A stretch of DNA of 32,977 nt from Brevundimonas sp. (GCF_016463485.1 NZ_JAEMRD010000023.1:1-32977); one strand, 5' to 3'; shown: positions 1-7,132, numbered from the stretch's first letter. Translations and numbers: made by a program. The notes: a model not told the origin generated them from the letters alone.

Positions 1-53
1 GATCATGGTCGAACGGTGTTGTCCAGAGCGTGATCCGTCATCGCCGTAGTGGC

Positions 54-251
54 TTAACCGCCCGCCAGACCAGGACCGAACAGGACGATCGCGCCGACGA
101 CGCCGCCGACGATGGCGGCCGCTGCCCCCGCGACGAAGGCGATGGCGGTGCGGGTGCGTCGGCGACGCATCCCGCCGGTGCGGACGTTTCGGATATAGAC
201 CTTGGGCGTGCGGTCGAAGGCTTCGGATCCGCTGATGTTATGCTGGGACAT
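54..251 (-). CDS. Small single-TM hypothetical protein
   Basis: This gene encodes 65 residues from ATG at 251. The sequence GGGGAG lies 7 nt upstream and makes this start better than the GTG at 266 used in the ORF track. The N-terminal half is polar, followed by a basic patch (RRRRTR) and one hydrophobic, glycine/alanine-rich helix (AIAFVAGAAAAIVGGVVGAIVLFG) near the C-terminus. That arrangement predicts a tail-anchored or single-pass inner-membrane protein with its N-terminus in the cytoplasm. I do not recognise a family. The good ribosome binding site and the amphipathic layout argue that it is a real gene. Confidence 0.6.
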   Translation of the reverse strand: MSQHNISGSEAFDRTPKVYIRNVRTGGMRRRRTRTAIAFVAGAAAAIVGGVVGAIVLFGPGLAGG

Positions 252-349
252 GGACGCGCTCCCCACTGAACTGAGGGTTCAGTCAGGGACGCCCGGAAAG
301 GCCAAACAAAGGCGAACGGCGATCGACCGGTCACCTTTCCGTGGACGGA

Positions 350-994
350 TCAGCCGCAGAAGATCCGCTGGCCGCTGTAGGCCGTGTAATAGCCGGTCGC
401 CGGGTCGTAGGATCGGTACTCGGCGCAGCACCAGTTGATGCGCTGCGGATCGCGGCCGGACTGGGCATAGCCGCCGTGGTTGTGACCGTGCGGGTCGGCA
501 TAGGTCTGGCCGTGACTGTAGCCCCCCGAATAGACGACGTCGGGGCGGCCATATTCGCCCTGATAGACGGCCGGGCCGCCGTAGCTGGGTCGGCTGGTCG
601 AATAGGAGCGTCTCGGCGTGCCGCGATATTGTCTCTGGTCCCGCCAGCGGGCGTCGCAGTCGGTGCGGCCCCGATCCCAGTAGGCGTCGCAGCGGAAGTC
701 GCCGGGCACGTCCTGCTGGCCGTTGAAGGCATAGGGTCGGCGCGGGCCGCGATCGTGGCGGCGGTCGCAGGAGGAGCCGCAGGACCGGTCATAGGATGAG
801 GGATGACCCTGGCCATAGCCGTGGCCCTGGCTGGAGTAGGTCTGGCTGGAGGAATAGCCGTAAGACTGGGTCCCGTACGACTGGCCGCTGTAAGCCTGTC
901 CTGCATAGCCCTGGCTGGTGTGGACCTGGGCCTGGACGGCCGAGGCCGCGCCCATGACGAGGGCCGCAGTGGCGACGATGATACGCGAAATCAT
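350..994 (-). CDS. Secreted Tyr/Gly/Gln-rich protein with BA14K-like C-terminus
   Basis: This gene encodes 214 residues. A clear Sec signal peptide (ISRIIVATAALVMGAASAVQA, cleavage after AQA or nearby) is followed by a low-complexity stretch of about 55 residues. That stretch is made of SYG/GYS/GQ units such as GQAYSGQSYGTQSYGYSSSQ. Basic and His-rich linkers follow. The C-terminus contains CCAEYRSYDPATGYYTAYSGQRIFC, which resembles the BA14K-type motif (C..RYRSFDPxTGTY.GYDGRRHxC). Six cysteines suggest disulfides in the periplasm or outside the cell. A TGAGG sequence lies about 8 nt before the ATG. The gene is co-directional with the lipoprotein gene upstream (57 nt gap). BA14K assignment is by motif only. 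No enzymatic role is visible, and a structural or surface function is a guess. Confidence 0.75.
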   Translation of the reverse strand: MISRIIVATAALVMGAASAVQAQVHTSQGYAGQAYSGQSYGTQSYGYSSSQTYSSQGHGYGQGHPSSYDRSCGSSCDRRHDRGPRRPYAFNGQQDVPGDFRCDAYWDRGRTDCDARWRDQRQYRGTPRRSYSTSRPSYGGPAVYQGEYGRPDVVYSGGYSHGQTYADPHGHNHGGYAQSGRDPQRINWCCAEYRSYDPATGYYTAYSGQRIFCG

Positions 995-1050
995 GGTGAA
1001 CGCCTCAGGCCAGGCGGAGCCGTTCTGGCTCCGTTAACCATGGAACAGCG

Positions 1051-1593
1051 TTACAGGGTGACGGTCAAGACGCGGCCGCCGCGCGTCACCACCCGGCGCA
1101 TCAGGATGACCCGCTCTCCGCCGGCGCTGACGGGGGTAATGATGAACCAGCCACCGTCCGGCAGGCCCGCAAAGGTGAAGCGGCCGTCTGTGCAGGTCGT
1201 GGAGCGCACGAAGGAGCGATAGTCGGCGTTCGGATCGGCGACGGTGCGGGCCCGGACCACCGCCTCGGGCACCGCCGCCTGACTGGTCGAGCCGTACAGG
1301 GTCGCAAAGCGCTGGCGCGTATAGGGGGTGTCGGGCGTCAGGGCGACCGACCCGGTGCAGGCATAGGCCGCGCCCTCGCGCTGGAAGCTGACGCGACCCT
1401 CGATCCCGTTACGGCCGCCCGACGTGGACCAGGCGAAGGCTTCGGTGCTGAAGGCCGTCGAGGGCGGCGGCGGTGGCATCATGGGGCCGGTCATGGTGGT
1501 CGGGGCGCAGGCGGCACCCATGACGGCCATGGCGGCGAGCGACAGAACGGTCAGCGGCCGGACTGCCAGCAGTGGGCGCAAACGCATGGTCAT
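1051..1593 (-). CDS. Putative lipoprotein with carboxypeptidase-regulatory-like fold
   Basis: This gene encodes 180 residues from ATG at 1593. AGGGA lies 7 nt upstream and supports this start over the longer frame from 1653. The N-terminus is a lipoprotein signal (MTMRLRPLLAVRPL, then a hydrophobic core, then MGAAC with the lipidated Cys), followed by a proline-rich linker (MMPPPPPST). The mature part contains IEGRVSFQREGAAYACTGSVALTP and ends in a region with GRFTFAGLPDGGWFIITPV. That last pattern is typical of carboxypeptidase-regulatory-like beta-sandwiches. Two cysteines, in YACTG and TTCTDG, could pair. A periplasmic, outer-membrane-anchored structural protein is likely. The exact family is not recognised. 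Confidence 0.7.
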   Translation of the reverse strand: MTMRLRPLLAVRPLTVLSLAAMAVMGAACAPTTMTGPMMPPPPPSTAFSTEAFAWSTSGGRNGIEGRVSFQREGAAYACTGSVALTPDTPYTRQRFATLYGSTSQAAVPEAVVRARTVADPNADYRSFVRSTTCTDGRFTFAGLPDGGWFIITPVSAGGERVILMRRVVTRGGRVLTVTL

Positions 1594-1746
1594 GGTGCGG
1601 TTCCCTAAACCCGTCCGGTTCTGCGTGACCGGCCCTTGGGCGACATACGCCAAACGCGGGGCCCAAGGTCAAGGTTGCGAGGACCGATGACGCGCGCCAC
1701 AAGTCGGGTCGGGCGAGAACGAGGCCCGGTGTCGGAGTGTGGTCCC

Positions 1747-2949
1747 ATGAGTGTCGTCTTCGCCGATATCCAGGCCGCGCAGGGGCGGATCGCCGGCCAG
1801 GTGGACCGGACCCCCGTGCGCCACTCTCGCCGCCTGTCGCAGCTGACCGGGGCCGAGGTCTGGGTGAAATACGACAATCTGCATTTCACCGGCAGCTTCA
1901 AGGAGCGGGGCGCGCTGAACCGTCTGCTGTCCCTGACCGAGGACGAGCGGCGGCGCGGGGTGGTGGCGGCATCGGCCGGAAACCATGCCCAGGCCCTGGC
2001 CTATCACGGCGGACGGCTGGGGGTGCCGGTGACCATCGTGATGCCCGAGGGCACGCCCTTCACCAAGGTGGACGGCACCCGCAGCCACGGCGCGACCGTG
2101 GTCATCAAGGGCTCGGACTTCACCGGCTCGACCACCGAGGCGCACCGGTTCCGCGACGAAGAAGGACTGGTCTTTATCTCGGCCTTTGACGACGAAGGCA
2201 TCGTGGCGGGCCAGGGGGTCTGCGCGATCGAGTTCCTGGAGGATGCGCCGGACCTCGACGTGCTGATCATTCCGATCGGCGGGGGCGGGCTGATCGCCGG
2301 CTGCGCGGTGGCGGCCAGGGCGATGAAGCCGGACATCCGCATCTTCGGCGTCGAGGCCGAGATGTATCCGTCGTTCGCGGCGCGGCGGGCGGGCGTCGAA
2401 TCCAAATGCGGCGGGGCGACCATCGCCGAAGGGATCGCGGTCAAGGACGTGGGCGACATCCCCTTCGCCATCGCCAATCCCCTGGTCGAGGACGTGCTGG
2501 TCTGCGCCGAGGAGGACTTCGAAAAGGCCGTTGCCTTCTACGCGACCTACGAGAAGACCGTGGCCGAAGGGGCGGGTGCCGGAGGGCTGGCGGCCCTGCT
2601 GCGATATCCGGAAAAGTTCGCGGGGATGAAGGTCGGGCTGGTGCTGTGCGGCGGCAATATCGACGCGCGGATGCTGGCCGTCGTGCTGAATCGCGAGATG
2701 GTCCGTGAACGGAGGTTGCTGACCTATCGCATCCTGGGGGACGACAGGCCGGGGATGCTGTCGGCCATGGCGGCGGTGATCGGAGGGCTGGGCGGCAACA
2801 TCATCGACGTCGTCCACAACCGTCTGGCGCTCGACGTCCCGGCCAAGGGGGCCGAGTTCGACATCATGGTCGAAACACGCGATAGCGCCCACGCCGACGA
2901 GATCGGGCAGGCGTTGAAGGACAAGGGCTATGCGCTTCGGATGGGTTAG
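1747..2949 (+). CDS. ilvA: Threonine ammonia-lyase (threonine dehydratase), single ACT domain
   Basis: The enzyme deaminates L-threonine to 2-oxobutanoate with pyridoxal phosphate, the first step towards isoleucine. The protein has 400 residues from ATG at 1747, giving MSVVFADIQAAQGRI, the normal N-terminus of this family; the ORF-track start at 1636 adds 37 unlikely residues. Residues 1-320 are the fold-type II PLP domain. Lys52 lies in GSFKERGA, SAGNHAQ is the substrate loop, and IGGGGLIAG is the phosphate-binding glycine loop. Residues 325-400 form one ACT domain (YRILGDDRPGMLSAMAAVIG), giving the shorter architecture rather than the 500-residue biosynthetic IlvA. It could therefore be catabolic or biosynthetic. 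The stop codon lies at the edge of a palindromic repeat, and the next ORF overlaps by 20 nt. Confidence 0.93.
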   Translation: MSVVFADIQAAQGRIAGQVDRTPVRHSRRLSQLTGAEVWVKYDNLHFTGSFKERGALNRLLSLTEDERRRGVVAASAGNHAQALAYHGGRLGVPVTIVMPEGTPFTKVDGTRSHGATVVIKGSDFTGSTTEAHRFRDEEGLVFISAFDDEGIVAGQGVCAIEFLEDAPDLDVLIIPIGGGGLIAGCAVAARAMKPDIRIFGVEAEMYPSFAARRAGVESKCGGATIAEGIAVKDVGDIPFAIANPLVEDVLVCAEEDFEKAVAFYATYEKTVAEGAGAGGLAALLRYPEKFAGMKVGLVLCGGNIDARMLAVVLNREMVRERRLLTYRILGDDRPGMLSAMAAVIGGLGGNIIDVVHNRLALDVPAKGAEFDIMVETRDSAHADEIGQALKDKGYALRMG

Positions 2950-3529
2950 AGCGTTTTCAAACGAAGTGGACACCGGTTCGCGTCAAGAAAACGCGACCAA
3001 ACTAATCTTTGCGGCGGCGACGGCCGCGGCGATTCTGGCCGTGGCGGCCTGTGGTCGGGCTCCCGAGGCGGCGCCCAGCGTCGATCCGGCCAAGAACGCC
3101 GAGGTCGCAGCGGCGTGGATGGCGAACAACGCCAAGGCGGCGGGGGTGCAGACCCTGCCCAGTGGCTTGCAGTACAAGGTCGTGCAGTCGGGACCGCCGG
3201 GGGCCCCGACGCCGGACCGCAACGACCTGGTCATGGTGGATTACGAGGGCGCGCTGACCGACGGGACGGTTTTCGATTCCTCGTTCCAGAAGGGCGTGCC
3301 CTATGCCACCCACGTCGATGAGGTCGTGCCCGGCTGGACCGAGGCGCTGCAACGGATGAAGGCCGGTGACGAATGGGTGCTCTATGTGCCGCCCGCGCTC
3401 GGCTATGGCGATCAGGACAAGGGCGACATCCCGCCGAACTCGGTGATGGTGTTCCGGATCAAGCTGCTGAACGTCGCGCCCGTGCCCGGCGGCGCGTCCG
3501 GCGGGGCCGTGGGCGTGGCGAACGGCTGA
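2930..3529 (+). CDS. FKBP-type peptidyl-prolyl isomerase lipoprotein
   Basis: This is a predicted folding catalyst, probably in the periplasm and lipid-anchored. The frame gives 199 residues from ATG at 2930. A hydrophobic segment (LIFAAATAAAILAVAAC) ends in a lipobox with Cys41. An FKBP domain follows at about residues 85-182 (NDLVMVDYEGALTDGTVFDSS, VVPGWTEALQRMKAGDEW, YVPPALGYG, IPPNSVMVF). The tail is Gly/Ala-rich. The start is uncertain. The frame opens 20 nt inside ilvA, and codons 7-22 are read through an inverted-repeat element, giving an unusually long polar leader before the signal peptide. The only other in-frame candidate is GTG at 2966. The original start may have been replaced when the repeat arrived. 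Confidence 0.88.
   Translation: MRFGWVRAFSNEVDTGSRQENATKLIFAAATAAAILAVAACGRAPEAAPSVDPAKNAEVAAAWMANNAKAAGVQTLPSGLQYKVVQSGPPGAPTPDRNDLVMVDYEGALTDGTVFDSSFQKGVPYATHVDEVVPGWTEALQRMKAGDEWVLYVPPALGYGDQDKGDIPPNSVMVFRIKLLNVAPVPGGASGGAVGVANG
2948..3003. repeat. Short palindromic intergenic element overlapping two genes
   Basis: The arms GCGTTTTC (2951-2958) and GAAAACGC (2987-2994) are perfect inverted repeats. They flank a core containing GTGGACACCGGTTCGCG. The pattern matches an intergenic element that I recall as common in alphaproteobacterial genomes, though this was not checked. Here it touches the ilvA stop codon and runs through the N-terminal codons of the FKBP gene. Confidence 0.6.
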
Positions 3530-3533
3530 GTCC

Positions 3534-3701
3534 CCACTTCCGCTCACCCCGGCGGAAGCCGGGGCCCAGTTCTTAAATGAGGCGCGGTGTCCGGGATGGA
3601 GGGCTGACCTCACGATCGTCTTCCATCGCCCAAAGCACTGGGTCCCGGCTTTGACTGCTGCGCGCCGCCCTACGGGTCGCCGGGATGAGCGGAAAAGTGA
3701 G
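3534..3701. repeat. Imperfect long inverted-repeat element
   Basis: This gene-free stretch between the FKBP and FkbM genes is an imperfect palindrome. The left arm (CACTTCCGCTCACCCCGGCG, then GAAGCCGGGGCCCAGT, ending at 3570) is mirrored by a right arm (ACTGGGTCCCGGCTT from 3637, then CGCCGGGATGAGCGGAAAAGTG). A short insertion (TGCTGCGCGCCGCCCTACGG) interrupts the right arm. It looks like a dispersed MITE-like element of high-GC alphaproteobacteria. As RNA it would fold into a long hairpin between the convergent genes. Confidence 0.65.
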
Positions 3702-4553
3702 TTATCGGCGTCGAGGATCGCGGCGGCAGGCGACGATGTCGGTGTGGCCTGCAGCCTTGAGGGCGTCGGCGGACAGAGGCGTCAGCTTCGCGTCACGCTC
3801 CATCCGCCAGAAGCGGAAGCCGTCGGCGGCCATTCGGTCGACGAAGGCCGCCGGATCGGTGCGCGACACGATCTGGACCGGGCTCCATTCCATGCAGACG
3901 ACGATGTCGGAATTGTCGCTCAGAATGCGTTCGGCACCGGCCATGACGAAGGGTTCGGATCCCTCGGCGTCCATGCGGATCAGATCGACCCGGCCCTGGA
4001 TCAGGTCGTCCAGCCGCGCGGCCGGGGCCTCGATGACTTCGGAATCGGCAAAGGGCGGCTGGTCCAGCACCGCGACATGGCCGCCGCCCGAGACGGTGCG
4101 CGAGGTGACGAAGGACACGGTTCCCGACCTGTCCAGCGCCGCCTGGGCCAGGGCCTGAGCCCGGCCTTCCAGACCGTTCAGCGCCAGCGAACGCTGGGCC
4201 AGGTCGGCAAGGCGCGGATTGGCTTCCAGCGCGAGAACCGAGCCGGTCGGTCCCACCGCGTCGGCCATCAGCACGGTGTAGTAGCCGACGTTGGCCCCAA
4301 CCTCCACGATCCGGTCGCCGGGCCGGATCAGGGACAGGACCGACAGGGTGGTCCACCGCTCCCAGTAGCCGCGCCGGATCAGGCTCGCGCTGATGTCGCC
4401 GTCCTGCGGATCGATGTAGAGCGACAGCCCGCCCGCCAGCCGCACGCGACCCAGATCGGGCCCGAGCGGCTCGTAATGGTCGGCCGCGACCGGGGACGGC
4501 GACGGCCGGAACCGCCGGGTCAGACGGGCGAGCGTGCGCTTCAGGCCGCCCAC
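3702..4553 (-). CDS. FkbM family SAM-dependent methyltransferase
   Basis: The protein has 283 residues. The SAM-binding motif I is at about 82-92 (IVEVGANVGYYT). Acidic residues follow at ALEANPRLADLA. The FkbM-type later motif is LIRMDAEGSEPFVMAGA, and WSPVQIV lies in the substrate region. FkbM proteins O-methylate sugars or polyketides, and many sit in polysaccharide loci. No glycosyltransferases are nearby here, so the substrate is unknown. The start lies 4 nt after the end of the dCTP deaminase gene on the same strand, which suggests the two are co-transcribed. No signal peptide is present, so it is probably cytoplasmic. Confidence 0.85.
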   Translation of the reverse strand: MGGLKRTLARLTRRFRPSPSPVAADHYEPLGPDLGRVRLAGGLSLYIDPQDGDISASLIRRGYWERWTTLSVLSLIRPGDRIVEVGANVGYYTVLMADAVGPTGSVLALEANPRLADLAQRSLALNGLEGRAQALAQAALDRSGTVSFVTSRTVSGGGHVAVLDQPPFADSEVIEAPAARLDDLIQGRVDLIRMDAEGSEPFVMAGAERILSDNSDIVVCMEWSPVQIVSRTDPAAFVDRMAADGFRFWRMERDAKLTPLSADALKAAGHTDIVACRRDPRRR

Positions 4554-4557
4554 CCGG

Positions 4558-5583
4558 TCAGGCCCAGGGGCTGAAATGCTTCGACAGCTTCAGGCCCTGA
4601 CGCTGGTAGTGGCTGCCGCCCTCGCCGTAGAGGCGCGTCGGCTTTTCGGTCAGGGGCTCATAGACCAGCCGGGCGACGATCTGGCCGTGTTCCAGCAGGA
4701 AGGGGGTATCGTGGGTGCGGACCTCCAGCACCCCTTTTGACCCCGCCCCATGCGCCTCGTCGGTGCCGAAGCCGGGATCGAAGAAACCCGCGTAGTGGAC
4801 GCGAAACTCGCCCACGCTGGGGTCGATGGGGGTCATCTCGGCGGCCTGGAGCACCGGGATCTCGACCGCCTCGTTGGAGGCCAGGATGTAGAACTCGCCC
4901 GGATCCAGCAGCAGTTCTCCGCGCCGCAGGGTCAATGGTTCCCAGAAGTCGCGGGGATCGTGGCCGTCGATGCGGTCCAGATCGACGACACCGGCGTGGC
5001 GACGGCCGCGGAAGCCCACGACATCCCCACCCTGAAGATCGACGCCGACGCTGCGGGTCTCCAGCTTGGGCGGCTCGCCGGCCTTGAGGCGCAGCTGGTT
5101 CAGCCGGGTGCCGGGTCGGACCAGGATGGAGAAGGTCTGGGGGGCGATCTCGAGATACAGGGGGCCCTCGTAGCCCTCGGCCACGTCGTCGAAACTGGCG
5201 CCCCGGTCGGTCAAAAGTCGCACGAAGACGTCGATCCGACCGGTCGAGGACTTGGGGTTGGCGCGGGCGATCAGGCCCTTGGGCAGGCTGAGCCGCTCCT
5301 GAAGTTCGGCGATATAGACGCAGCCCTTTTCCAGGACCACGCCGCCCGACAGGTCGATCGAATGCATGGAGACGTCGGCGATCCGGTCGGCGACCAGCCT
5401 CTGGCCCGGCAGGAAGGACGCCCGCACCCGCCAGGCGCGGTCGGACAGGCGCAGGTCCAGGCTGGCGGGCTGAACCTGATCGGCGTCGAACGGAGTTTGC
5501 GAGGTGATCGCGCCCGTGGCGATCAGGGCCTCGATGGACTGGCAGGGCAGGATGCCCGGTCGGGAAAGGTCGATGGAGCTCAT
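4558..5583 (-). CDS. dcd: 2'-deoxycytidine 5'-triphosphate deaminase (double-domain)
   Basis: The enzyme converts dCTP to dUTP and so feeds thymidylate synthesis. The protein has 341 residues from ATG at 5583 (MSSIDLSRPGILP); the track's longer start at 5715 runs into the divergent apaG promoter. It is about twice the length of E. coli Dcd and consists of two related dUTPase-like halves. The first has ADQVQPASLDLRLS and LIARANPKSSTGRIDVFVRL. The second has TPIDPSVGEFRVHYAGFFDPGFG. This layout is the one I know from alphaproteobacteria. The ribosome binding site is weak: AGG abuts the ATG. It is probably co-transcribed with the FkbM gene downstream. Confidence 0.9.
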   Translation of the reverse strand: MSSIDLSRPGILPCQSIEALIATGAITSQTPFDADQVQPASLDLRLSDRAWRVRASFLPGQRLVADRIADVSMHSIDLSGGVVLEKGCVYIAELQERLSLPKGLIARANPKSSTGRIDVFVRLLTDRGASFDDVAEGYEGPLYLEIAPQTFSILVRPGTRLNQLRLKAGEPPKLETRSVGVDLQGGDVVGFRGRRHAGVVDLDRIDGHDPRDFWEPLTLRRGELLLDPGEFYILASNEAVEIPVLQAAEMTPIDPSVGEFRVHYAGFFDPGFGTDEAHGAGSKGVLEVRTHDTPFLLEHGQIVARLVYEPLTEKPTRLYGEGGSHYQRQGLKLSKHFSPWA

Positions 5584-5704
5584 CCTTGAAGCCAATACAC
5601 GGCAACGGCGCAAAGGAAGAGGGTTGAAGCGAAAGCCTGACGGCGCGACACCGCATTGGGCCCTGACGGCCTCAAGTAGCGCGACCGCGCGATAGGCCCA
5701 AAGA

Positions 5705-6112
5705 ATGTACGACACGCCCGCCTACACCGCCGAAACCGAAGGCGTTCTGGTCAAGGTTCGGCCCAGCTATCTGGCGGGCCAGTCCGATCCGGAGGCGGGA
5801 CGCTGGGTCTGGGCCTATCAGATCGAGATCGTCAACCTGAGCGCGGCGCCCGTGCAGTTGATCTCTCGCCACTGGATCATCACCGATGCCCATGGGCGGG
5901 TCGAGGAGGTGCGCGGGCCGGGCGTGGTCGGCGACCAGCCGGTGATCGCGCCGGGCGACAGCTATTCCTATGCGTCGGGCTGTCCGCTGCCGACCCCGTC
6001 AGGCTCCATGGTCGGCACCTATGCGATGACGGACGGCGCGGGTCGGGTGTTCGAGGCCGCGATCCCTGCATTCAGTCTGGATGTGCCGGGTCAGAAGCGG
6101 GTGCTGAACTGA
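5705..6112 (+). CDS. apaG: Co2+/Mg2+ efflux-associated protein ApaG
   Basis: The protein has 135 residues and is the typical DUF525/ApaG beta-sandwich. The family signature is present: [13 protein letters not shown], then [26 protein letters not shown], then [10 protein letters not shown] and [11 protein letters not shown]. ApaG is genetically linked to Co2+/Mg2+ efflux and Ap4A metabolism in enterobacteria, but its biochemical role is not settled. It is divergent from dcd across 121 nt, which must hold both promoters. Four tandem palindromic repeats follow its stop. Confidence 0.92.
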   Translation: MYDTPAYTAETEGVLVKVRPSYLAGQSDPEAGRWVWAYQIEIVNLSAAPVQLISRHWIITDAHGRVEEVRGPGVVGDQPVIAPGDSYSYASGCPLPTPSGSMVGTYAMTDGAGRVFEAAIPAFSLDVPGQKRVLN

Positions 6113-6128
6113 CGACGCCCGCGCCGTC

Positions 6129-6169
6129 GCGCTCAAGCAGTGAGCCGCCGCGCGGCGAGCGGTAGCGCC
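6129..6169. repeat. REP-like palindrome, copy 1
   Basis: This is a roughly 40-nt unit that begins GCGCTCAAGCAGTGAGC and ends GCGAGCGGTAGCGC. The outer stem is GCGCT/AGCGC. Inside are a GCTCA/TGAGC hairpin and a GCCGCGCGGC self-complementary core. It begins 16 nt after the apaG stop and lies in the same orientation as the next three copies. Confidence 0.75.
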
Positions 6170-6179
6170 TAAAACCTGT

Positions 6180-6217
6180 GCTCAAGCAGTGAGCCGCCGC
6201 GCGGCGAGCGGTAGCGC
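6180..6217. repeat. REP-like palindrome, copy 2
   Basis: This copy is nearly identical to copy 1 through the core (CTCAAGCAGTGAGCCGCCGC). It differs only at its 5' edge, where GTGCTC replaces GCGCTC. Confidence 0.75.
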
Positions 6218-6226
6218 AAAAATCAC

Positions 6227-6266
6227 GCGCTCAAGTAGCGAGCCGTCGCGCGGCGAGTGATAGCGC
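6227..6266. repeat. REP-like palindrome, copy 3
   Basis: This copy diverges from the first two by substitutions such as AAGTAGCGAGCCGTCGCGC and GAGTGATAGCGC, but keeps the outer GCGCT/AGCGC stem. It is followed by six A residues that form the T-run of a minus-strand hairpin. Confidence 0.7.
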
Positions 6267-6416
6267 AAAAAAGGAGCGGTGGCTGGGGCTGCGTCAACCC
6301 GGATAACCGCAGCCCCGCCCCGTGTCCCGCCGACTGGGGAGTCGGTGCGGGGTGGCTTGTAGACGCCATCGAGCGCCGATGATCGGGCGGCGGCCCCTCC
6401 GGTGAAGAGACCCTTC
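6267..6416 (-). other. Structured intergenic stretch; possible gcrA terminator or small RNA
   Basis: The gene-free stretch between REP copies 3 and 4 can form two strong hairpins. The first pairs GGGGCTGCG (6285-6293) with CGCAGCCCC (6308-6316), extendable by GGC/GCC. The second pairs CCGACT with AGTCGG (6330-6345) around a GGGG loop, inside an outer CCCCG/CGGGG stem. Read on the minus strand, the first hairpin is followed by six Ts (6272-6267), but about 12 nt from the stem, which is longer than in an ideal intrinsic terminator. It could end the gcrA transcript or be part of a non-coding RNA. No known RNA family was recognised. Confidence 0.35.
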
Positions 6417-6456
6417 GCGCTCAAGCAGCGAGCGACCGCGTCGCGAGCGGTAGCGC
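6417..6456. repeat. REP-like palindrome, copy 4, abutting gcrA stop
   Basis: The unit reads GCGCTCAAGCAGCGAGCG...GCGAGCGGTAGCGC with a variant core (ACCGCGTCGCG). It lies directly against the gcrA stop codon, so it is transcribed in the gcrA 3' end. Confidence 0.7.
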
Positions 6457-6457
6457 C

Positions 6458-6991
6458 CTAGACGTAGCGGCGCAGCGAACGCGCGAGTTCGGTGGCACCG
6501 TTCTTCTTGATCTGGGGCTGGTAGGCGACGCGGGCGTGTTCGCCGCAGTAGACGCCTTCGGAGGCGCGACGGCCGCAGAAGCTGAACTCGCGCGAGGACG
6601 GATCACCGATCGGCCATTTGCACATATGGGCCCCGAGGGTCAGGACCGTGGCGGTGCCGGGCAGTTCGGCGATGACGGCCAGAGGTGTCGGGGGAACCGG
6701 GACATTGGGTCGAGGTGCAACGGCCTCGATGCGGCCCGCCTCGACGCGACGGGGTGCCGAAGGCTGGACCGGCGGGGTGGTGCGGGTCTTGGCCGGGCGG
6801 AAGGTGGTGGCGGCGCGGGCCGGTTGCGACGGCGTGGCGCGGCCCGACAGGCCCAGGCGATGCACCTTGCCGATCACGGCGTTGCGGGTCACGCCCCCGC
6901 CCAGCTGTTTGGCGATCTGGGACGCGGATTGCCCCTCCAGCCAGAGCTTCTTGAGAGCGCCTACGCGGTCTTCGGTCCAGCCTGCGGTCAT
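6458..6991 (-). CDS. gcrA: GcrA cell cycle regulator
   Basis: GcrA is a sigma70-associated transcription factor of Caulobacterales. It activates S-phase genes through promoters with CcrM-methylated GANTC sites. The protein has 177 residues from ATG at 6991, preceded by GGAGGG 4 nt away; the 7183 start in the track is an artefact. The N-terminal helix-turn-helix domain is unmistakable (WTEDRVGALKKLWLEGQSASQIAKQLGGGVTRNAVIGKVHRLGLSGRA, about 4-52). A Pro/Ala/Thr-rich linker follows. The conserved C-terminal Cys/His domain contains CKWPIGDPSSREFSFCGRR and YCGEHARVAYQP. Its promoter carries GANTC sites and a CtrA-like box. It is divergent from a CPA2 antiporter gene. Confidence 0.95.
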   Translation of the reverse strand: MTAGWTEDRVGALKKLWLEGQSASQIAKQLGGGVTRNAVIGKVHRLGLSGRATPSQPARAATTFRPAKTRTTPPVQPSAPRRVEAGRIEAVAPRPNVPVPPTPLAVIAELPGTATVLTLGAHMCKWPIGDPSSREFSFCGRRASEGVYCGEHARVAYQPQIKKNGATELARSLRRYV

Positions 6992-7010
6992 GGCACCCTC
7001 CGGGGTATTG

Positions 7011-7132
7011 GATTCAACATATGGCGCCGACATCAGCCCTGACATCGTTTCGCCTACCACTAATCGTAAACGGAACGTTAAGGGACGCAAGATGTGCGAA
7101 TCAGTCGTCCACAGACTTCTAGATGTTGAATC
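7011..7132 (-). promoter_or_regulatory. gcrA upstream region with GANTC and CtrA-like sites
   Basis: Three GANTC methylation sites lie upstream of gcrA: GATTC at 7011-7015, GAATC at 7098-7102 and GAATC at 7128-7132. Between them, TAAA-N7-TTAA at 7067-7081 is one mismatch from the CtrA consensus TTAA-N7-TTAA. In Caulobacter, gcrA is repressed by CtrA and affected by methylation state, so the arrangement fits known control. No experimental start site is available, and the region also serves the divergent antiporter gene. Confidence 0.55.

Noticed and set aside
1636-1746. Extended N-terminus of ilvA
   Set aside because: The added 37 residues are Arg-rich with no family resemblance, and the usual N-terminus begins at 1747.
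7072-7100. GGAAC upstream of the antiporter
   Set aside because: No CGTT-like element at the right spacing; it overlaps the CtrA-like box.
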